A stretch of DNA of 64,000 nucleotides from Paragorgia papillata (lineage: Eukaryota; Cnidaria; Anthozoa; Scleralcyonacea; Coralliidae). The stretch covers positions 1,230,001 to 1,294,000 of the forward strand of contig JAWNZC010000236.1 of assembly GCA_035771165.1 (NCBI GenBank), given 5' to 3'. Below are positions 58,522-64,000 of this stretch, piece by piece. The position numbers and the translations under genes were made by a program. Under the pieces are notes generated by a model that was given only the letters and a program-made list of their open reading frames with translations, searched no databases and was not told where the DNA came from. Position 1 is the first letter of the stretch. The number at the start of each line of letters is the position of its first letter.

Positions 58522-59642
58522 AGTGCGCTCACACTAACGGACTTGGACTGAATTTGGACTGGATTTGGATAGCGAGGCTACCAGTGTGAACGCAAGCGGG
58601 CTGGATTTGGATTGGATGTCGACTGCATTCGAGTTTGCGTCATCGAGGTGGACTGAGAATGGACTCGGATTGAAGTCCATCAAGTGTGAACGCAATCAGA
58701 GTAAATTGGCCCTGGAAATGAACTGGTTGCCATGGTGAGGTAGTCGTCCGCTGTACGACAAAGACAAATTGCAATACATGTAACCAACGCATCTACTAAA
58801 CGGTTTGACTGGAAAATTGTTTGTTTCGTCAAACAGCCTCGTAATTGGTTTTGGCGACGTAAAAAGCTTCTCCTACTTGACGACTTTATGCGGTTTCTTT
58901 TTCGTCTCTTCCAAAAAAATTCTAAAAGAAAACGAAAACTCAACCTGGCTTGCTGCTATTATTTTTAAAGTTTTCTTTAATGTTTACGTGTTGTCGAAAC
59001 TGCTGACCCCGCACTTTTGTGGGAAGTCCAAAGCCAGGCCAGTCCGGATGTGAACGCCATCATCAGTCCGATTACCCTGCAAGTCAGAACCCCTTTCCAA
59101 CCTACCATGCAGGCTTCGAGGGAAAATGGGAATCTGCCAACAAACTCGATATTTCTTTTTGAGCTTGCGTGAACCTAGCCTGGTACCCTGGCCCAATCAA
59201 AAAATATGGGCCAGGTAACCACTAAAGACTTCTGCTTTCTTATTGGTTGAAATTTCGCGCGTTTTTAGTGGCTATGAGTAAAACTGCAATCGTCATAAGT
59301 GGATTTAGCCCTGATGACGCGAGAATGAGATTAGTGGTTACCTGGCCCTTATTTCTTTTGAAATTGGGCCAGGGAACCAGGCTAGCGTGAACCAAGATAC
59401 CAGGTTACCGATATACTATTTTAGGCCCAGGCTCTAACACGTTACTTACTATTTTCCTGCTTCAAACCTGCAGTTTAAAACCTGACTGACTCGCCCCAAA
59501 CTTGGGGCGAAGATCGAGTTTGTTGGCAGAGCCCACTTTCCCCCGAAGTCTGCGTAGGTCGGAAAGGGGCTCTGACTTGCAGGGTAGAATCCGATCCAAT
59601 CTCAGTCCAAATTCAGTTAGAGTCCGCTAGTGTGAACGCACT
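58522..59642. mobile_element. 1.1 kb element with AGTGCG ends, TTAA-like, with nested insertion
   Basis: Left flank TTAA, right TTTA. Ends AGTGCGCTCACACTAACGG and CTAGTGTGAACGCACT; inner inverted blocks CAAGTCAGAACCCCTTTCC (59080) and GGAAAGGGGCTCTGACTTG (59562). A 209 bp element (59176-59384) has TAGCCTGGTACCCTGGCCC / GGGCCAGGGAACCAGGCTA ends and an exact GCGTGAACC duplication. Confidence 0.85.
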
Positions 59643-59731
59643 TTTAGAAGGCCATGTATGTATGAAATGGTTCAATATTGTTGATATTATAATTGTATTT
59701 CGAATCTAGAAATCCAACTGTTCTCTCACTT

Positions 59732-59818
59732 AGAATTCAGGATTATCTTGCAATTGAAATGTTAAAGTGTCTATTAAATTCTTTTAAAATTTAGGAATTC
59801 TAGATGAGAGGATCTGCT
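59732..59818. repeat. Short copy of the AGAATTCAGGATTATC element
   Basis: CTCACTTAGAATTCAGGATT and GAATTCTAGATGAGAGGATC, as at 44989-45340. Confidence 0.6.
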
Positions 59819-59981
59819 GAGAATTCTTCGCTCGCGCAAAGTGTTAAGTGTTGCACGCGGGTAAATCGTAGAATTAGATTGACGTCACAATGGACCGCTC
59901 TGCAAGCGTCCTTTCCCGAGTCTTGCCAAGTGCACTTTGACGTCTATATATTTTCCATTAGATCGGAATTATTGATTCTCC

Positions 59982-60895
59982 ATGCTTTACCTATTGTGTT
60001 GTTGTTTGAGTGAGAAGCCAGAGACCATTTTAAGAAAAGGATGGCCGTGGAAAAAGACGGAGAATTCGGTGAATCGTGGTTTCTCGGACAAAACCTCTGC
60101 ACAGAATTTTTCGGAAAAGATTTCAGAAACTTCACGGGCCACCCAAAACGTGAGGAATGTGAGGTTAAGTAATAATTCATTTGAGCATGATTTTTCAGAT
60201 TTTAGCGACTCCGAGAGGAAGTTAAGCTATGCCCGTCGATTGTGTCGTTCTGACGAGGAAGAACTGTTTGGAGAGTTTGTTTTGGTAACTATAGACACTT
60301 TCTATGTTCTGTATGTTTTTCATTCTTAGATCTCATGAAGTTTGTTTTCACAGAATCTCTGTTTTAAATACCTACTTCGTTGCTTTAATATCCATCCATC
60401 TTTACGTTTGTTTGTTTTCTTTCTTTCTTTGTCCTTCCTTTCAATGTACTGTAATCTGTATGATTTTCATTATTAGATTTCATGAAGTTTCTTTTCACAG
60501 AATCTATCAGTTGAAATACCTACTTCGTTGCTTCACTATCCATCCATTTTTACGTTTGTTTGTTTGTTTTCTTTGTTTGTTTGTCCTTCCTTTCCTTTCC
60601 TTTCCCTTCTCTTCCTTTTCCTTCCCATCCCTTTTCTTCGTTCTCCTTCCTTTTCCTTCCATTCCTTTCCCTTCTCTTCTTTTTCCTTCTTCTTTTCCCT
60701 TCGTTTCCCTTCCTTCCTTCCTTCATCCATTAATTCCTTCGTCCGTTTGTTTGTTCATTCGTTCAGTTAGCTATGCAGTCTTTATTTCTATTCTTTAGCA
60801 AGAAATTAAACAAACGGATAATATTCACTACGTTAGAGCTGACGTTCATCCCATTCCACGCCACGTCATTTTCGTAGAAAAGTCAAAAGCACATG
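59982..60895 (+). CDS. Unrecognised gene, two visible exons (partial, continues right)
   Basis: Exon 59982-60284 (101 codons if the first ATG is used) and exon 60799-60895 are joined in phase 0 (TTTTG|GTAACT ... TTCTTTAG|CAAGAA); exon 2 leaves in phase 1 at CATG|GTAAAA. Sequence seen: SDFSDSERKLSYARRLCRSD, EEELFGEFVL, then QEIKQTDNIHYVRADVHPIP and RHVIFVEKSKAH. Exon 2 is open in only this frame, which supports the join. Ser/Asp-rich and likely disordered at first, then more ordered. An overlapping frame with a better Kozak ATG (60041) is an alternative start region. I do not recognise the family. Confidence 0.5.
60317..60570. repeat. Tandem duplication, about 145 bp unit, plus C/T-rich tract
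   Basis: The block TTCATTNTTAGATNTCATGA ... CTACTTCGTTGCTT occurs at 60317-60395 and again at 60462-60540, each followed by TTTG repeats. A (CTTCC)-rich tract runs from 60583 to 60725. Confidence 0.75.
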
Positions 60896-61230
60896 GTAAA
60901 ATGATACAAACTTTTTTTTTATTCTTGACATGCGCTGAACATGTTGTTTATAAGTGCCTTAGTTTAAGACTGATTGGCAGTTTTTTTATGTGAACAATGG
61001 GGCCGTTTATACGTGAGCCGATAAGATGTGGCTTACATAAGACGCGATGTGACCCATTTATACATCGTTTTTGAACAAGCCACGGCTTGTGTAAGACACG
61101 AACATAACTTTTTGTACCTTTTATACGAATGTTTCGCCTCTTATGTAAGGCGCGTCCTTTGTAAGGCGCGTCTTATGAGCTCACGTATAAACGGTCCTAT
61201 TATGTCAATGTTCATTGCTACAAGCTCTAA

Positions 61231-61700
61231 AGGTGAAGTAATACGAACAACAAATTGCTGAAACATTGTTCCGTTGCAAGTTGAAAAGCGTTGTTGCACG
61301 TATTACAACCCACCTTAACCCTTTATAGCCCAAGAGCTTCCCATATGCTAAATAAAATCGTCTGGCGTTAGCCAGAATAAAATCGTCTGACGTTAGCCAG
61401 CATAAAATTGTCTGGCGTTAGCCAGAATAAAATCGTCTGACGTTAGCCAGAATAAAATTGGTCAATGGACTATAAAGGGTAAAACATTGTCACGCAACAA
61501 TGATTTTGTTGCAAGCATGTTGCAGCAAGTAGAACTGGAGTTTCCTTTTTTTTAACAATTTTTTTTCAACTTGCAACAAAATCATTGTTGCGTGACAATA
61601 TTTAAGGTGGGTGGTAATACATGCAACAACGCTTTTCAACTTGCAACGCAACAAAGTTGCGTTAAAAGTTGAAGAAAAATGTTGCCCGTATTACCTCACT
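61231..61700. mobile_element. TTAA-group hairpin element with a nested insertion
   Basis: Ends AGGTGAAGTAATACGAACA and CGTATTACCTCACT; right flank TTAA, left CTAA. Arms rich in TTGCAACAAAATCATTGTTG. The nested part (about 61314-61484, ends AACCCTTTATAGCC / GGACTATAAAGGGT) contains five copies of a 24-25 bp repeat ATAAAATCGTCTGGCGTTAG. Confidence 0.85.
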
Positions 61701-61795
61701 TTAAGATTTCAACACAATTACAACTAAATGAAGACGCTTATATTAAGTATTCCTAACCGTATTTCGACATCGTTTTGATATTAGATTCACTTAAA

Positions 61796-61860
61796 ACAAA
61801 ACAAAACAAAACAAAACAAAACAAAACAAAACAAAACAAAACAAAACAAAACAAAACAAG
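61796..61860. repeat. (AAAAC)n microsatellite
   Basis: About 13 units, at the 3' side of the ApeC pseudogene. Confidence 0.95.
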
Positions 61861-61876
61861 AAACAATCTGACTGTT

Positions 61877-62878
61877 TTTAGTCCCTAAGTTTAGACTGAG
61901 TTTAGTCTCTAGCAATAGTAACTTGACCTGTATTGGCAACACTCTATTTTGATTCCGCTTTCCAGTACCAGTTTTTTCATCTATGCTTCGCGAATCTTCA
62001 GTATCCCATTCGAGATAACCAGTGAACGGACCTCGGTAGCCAGTCATGATTGGACAGGAGCTGTGGTATCTTATCAACATCAAGCGATTACAACGCGTGG
62101 AAAAAATTTAGCTTCCTCCGCAGGCAACTCTGTGTGGCTTCCCAGAACTGTGACTTAATATACGGGCAGTGATGTTTTGGTCGAGATCTTCACTTTATTT
62201 TCCCCTTACAGTCCACGCTTTCCCGCTCCCAATCCCTTCCGGTCCCTTTCGTGCTCGGCCAAATTGAATATCTCGACCAAAATATTGCCCGTACAGTTGA
62301 AATAAAGTCAAGATCTTGATCAAAACATCACTGCCCGTACAGTAGACGTCGCAGTTCTGGGAAGCCACACAGAGTTGCCTGCGGAGGAGGCTAGAAAAAT
62401 GTTTAAATGTTGGCCTTTAATAAGTAGGGGCTCATCATTACGGCAACAAAAGTAGATGGCAGTTTTTTATTGTAGGTGCTATCAGGAAGAGTTTCTGAAA
62501 CACTGTTGCTGTTGTCATCGTCTTCGTCGTCCCAACATTCGTCCGTCTTTGAATTCCCGTGGAGAAGAACCTCCTTTACGAAAGATATAGTACCGTCCCT
62601 TCGGCCCAATTTACATAGGGCTTGGTAGCAATCAAGTGTTGTTTTACAACAGAAACCCTATCCAATATCATTTCCAAAACTTGAAAGGCAAGGAACGTTA
62701 CCATGTTATCGGTTTTTGGTACTGGAGTCTTATGTATCGTGAAACCTAAAACCTTTTGGACATATCTGATTGTCAGGCATAGACAATGCAAGCAATACTG
62801 GCAACTGGGTCATCTACTAGCATGTCCTTCACTTATGGATTAAGCAAACAAGACCAATGCAAAAACAATCTTCTTCAT
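61877..62878 (-). pseudogene. ApeC-domain pseudogene, copy 1
   Basis: From 62878 the minus strand begins with a signal-peptide-like MKKIVFALVLFA cut by a stop, then fragments matching the 44090-44806 protein in order: CLPMPDNQICPK-like, GFCCK, ECWDDEDDDNSNSVSETLPD, then RYHSSCPIMTGYRGPFTGYL and EWDTEDS. Several stops and frameshifts separate them, and a 290 bp hairpin element (62108-62398) splits the 3' part. Dead copy. Confidence 0.85.
62108..62398. mobile_element. Hairpin element inserted in ApeC pseudogene copy 1
   Basis: Ends TAGCTTCCTCCGCAGGCAAC / TTGCCTGCGGAGGAGGCTA; arms of about 45 bp plus inner GTTTTGGTCGAGATCTTCAC / AAGATCTTGATCAAAAC. The centre is C-rich and unique. Confidence 0.9.
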
Positions 62879-63345
62879 GTTCTTCTAAAAAATACACCAT
62901 AGTCTTGCTACTGTCGAATTTTTTTGCATCTGAAAAATGTTGTGCTTTTTAACAAACGCTTTTGTGTACGCTGTTGCGCTGTTCCGTGCACAGGCTACGC
63001 CAAGGTTGCAGCATTAAGTAGCTATAGTGAACGCCTAAGCAGGCGTCTTGTTACATGAAGTACCCTGCTTAGTGTAAACCGTTCAGAGCAACATGGTAGA
63101 AAACCAAGCGATTCGGCGAGCATGTCATTGAATTTCTCCTTAAAATGTTTTGTTTCGGGTACAAGTAATGAAGAGGAAGCAAGAAAAGCTTACAATCTTG
63201 AACAACGTATCAGTATTTTTTTTTTGTAAATAAAGATGCAAACATTAGTTTCGTATATGCGCAGAGGGAACCTTTAACTCATTCCTGTCCGGGGGCTTCC
63301 CCAGAGGTGAATAAAATCGTCTGCCTTTAGCCCACTTTAGCCCAC

Positions 63346-64000
63346 TTTAGTCCCTAAGTTTAGACTGAGTTTAGTCTCTAGCAATAGTAACTTGACCTGT
63401 ATTGGCAACACTCTATTTTGATTCCGCTTTCCAGTACCAGTTTTTTCATCTATGCTTCGCGAATCTTCAGTATCCCATTCGAGATAACCAGTGAACGGAC
63501 CTCGGTAGCCAGTCATGATTGGACAGGAGCTGTGGTATCTTATCAACATCAAGCGATTACAACGCGTGGAAAAAATTTAGCTTCCTCCGCAGGCAACTCT
63601 GTGTGGCTTCCCAGAACTGTGACTTAATATACGGGCAGTGATGTTTTGGTCGAGATCTTCACTTTATTTTCCCCTTACAGTCCACGCTTTCCCGCTCCCA
63701 ATCCCTTCCGGTCCCTTTCGTGCTCGGCCAAATTGAATATCTCGACCAAAATATTGCCCGTACAGTTGAAATAAAGTCAAGATCTTGATCAAAACATCAC
63801 TGCCCGTACAGTAGACGTCGCAGTTCTGGGAAGCCACACAGAGTTGCCTGCGGAGGAGGCTAGAAAAATGTTTAAATGTTGGCCTTTAATAAGTAGGGGC
63901 TCATCATTACGGCAACAAAAGTAGATGGCAGTTTTTTATTGTAGGTGCTATCAGGAAGAGTTTCTGAAACACTGTTGCTGTTGTCATCGTCTTCGTCGTC
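63346..64000 (-). pseudogene. ApeC pseudogene, copy 2 (exact duplicate, cut by the window edge)
   Basis: 63350-64000 appears identical to 61881-62531, offset 1469 bp, including the inserted hairpin element (63577-63867). The left junction lies in a short CCCACTTTAG repeat at 63325-63349. Confidence 0.93.

Noticed and set aside
58680..58943. 87-codon minus-strand frame (transposase fragment?)
   Set aside because: Lies in the 1.1 kb inverted-repeat element but shows no clear catalytic or DNA-binding motif; similarity could not be supported by eye.

Overview
The window is animal nuclear DNA: split genes with GT-AG introns, AT-rich introns and a very dense load of short inverted-repeat transposons and microsatellites. 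The gene content (a calcium-channel alpha2delta-like protein, a CtIP/RBBP8 orthologue and a secreted ApeC-domain protein) and the repeat style suggest a marine invertebrate, most likely an anthozoan cnidarian. That placement is inference; no species can be named from the sequence.

Layout. (1) 1424-27076, minus strand: a 15-exon gene that I could assemble with matching intron phases at every junction (3225 coding nt, 1074 residues). It has a signal peptide, an N-terminal helical region, a VWA domain with MIDAS motif, Cache-type domains and a Cys-rich tail, as in CACNA2D/CACHD1 proteins. (2) 27.1-29.1 kb: divergent intergenic segment holding a 5'-truncated LINE and hairpin elements. (3) 29118-56104, plus strand: an 11-exon CtIP/RBBP8 (Sae2 family) gene, again phase-consistent throughout (1953 nt, 650 residues), with an N-terminal coiled coil, a long disordered SP/TP-rich middle and an unmistakable C-terminal Sae2 domain. 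Its introns host an antisense intronless ApeC gene (44090-44806), a Crypton-type tyrosine recombinase (52435-53907), a 1.1 kb octamer-containing minisatellite and a 2.85 kb near-perfect palindrome. (4) 59982-60895, plus strand: two exons of an unrecognised gene running off the right edge. (5) 61.9-64 kb: a decayed ApeC pseudogene interrupted by a hairpin element and then repeated exactly 1469 bp further on.

The repeat fraction is the most unusual part. Several elements fall into clear groups by target-site duplication: a TTAA group (piggyBac-like), a 9-bp group with CAAYCTCG-type ends (Mutator-like), a TA group with pogo/Tigger-like ends, and possible 8-9 bp hAT-like ones. Many are inserted inside one another, and several lie within about 6-25 bp of splice sites. 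A set of fold-back elements carries tRNA-like modules in head-to-head orientation. Several (TCTG)n, (GACA)n, (GATT)n and (TCAC)n tracts begin exactly at LINE 3' ends, so a good part of the microsatellite load looks like fossil LINE tails.

Exon models come from reading splice signals and phases by eye; no similarity search was run.
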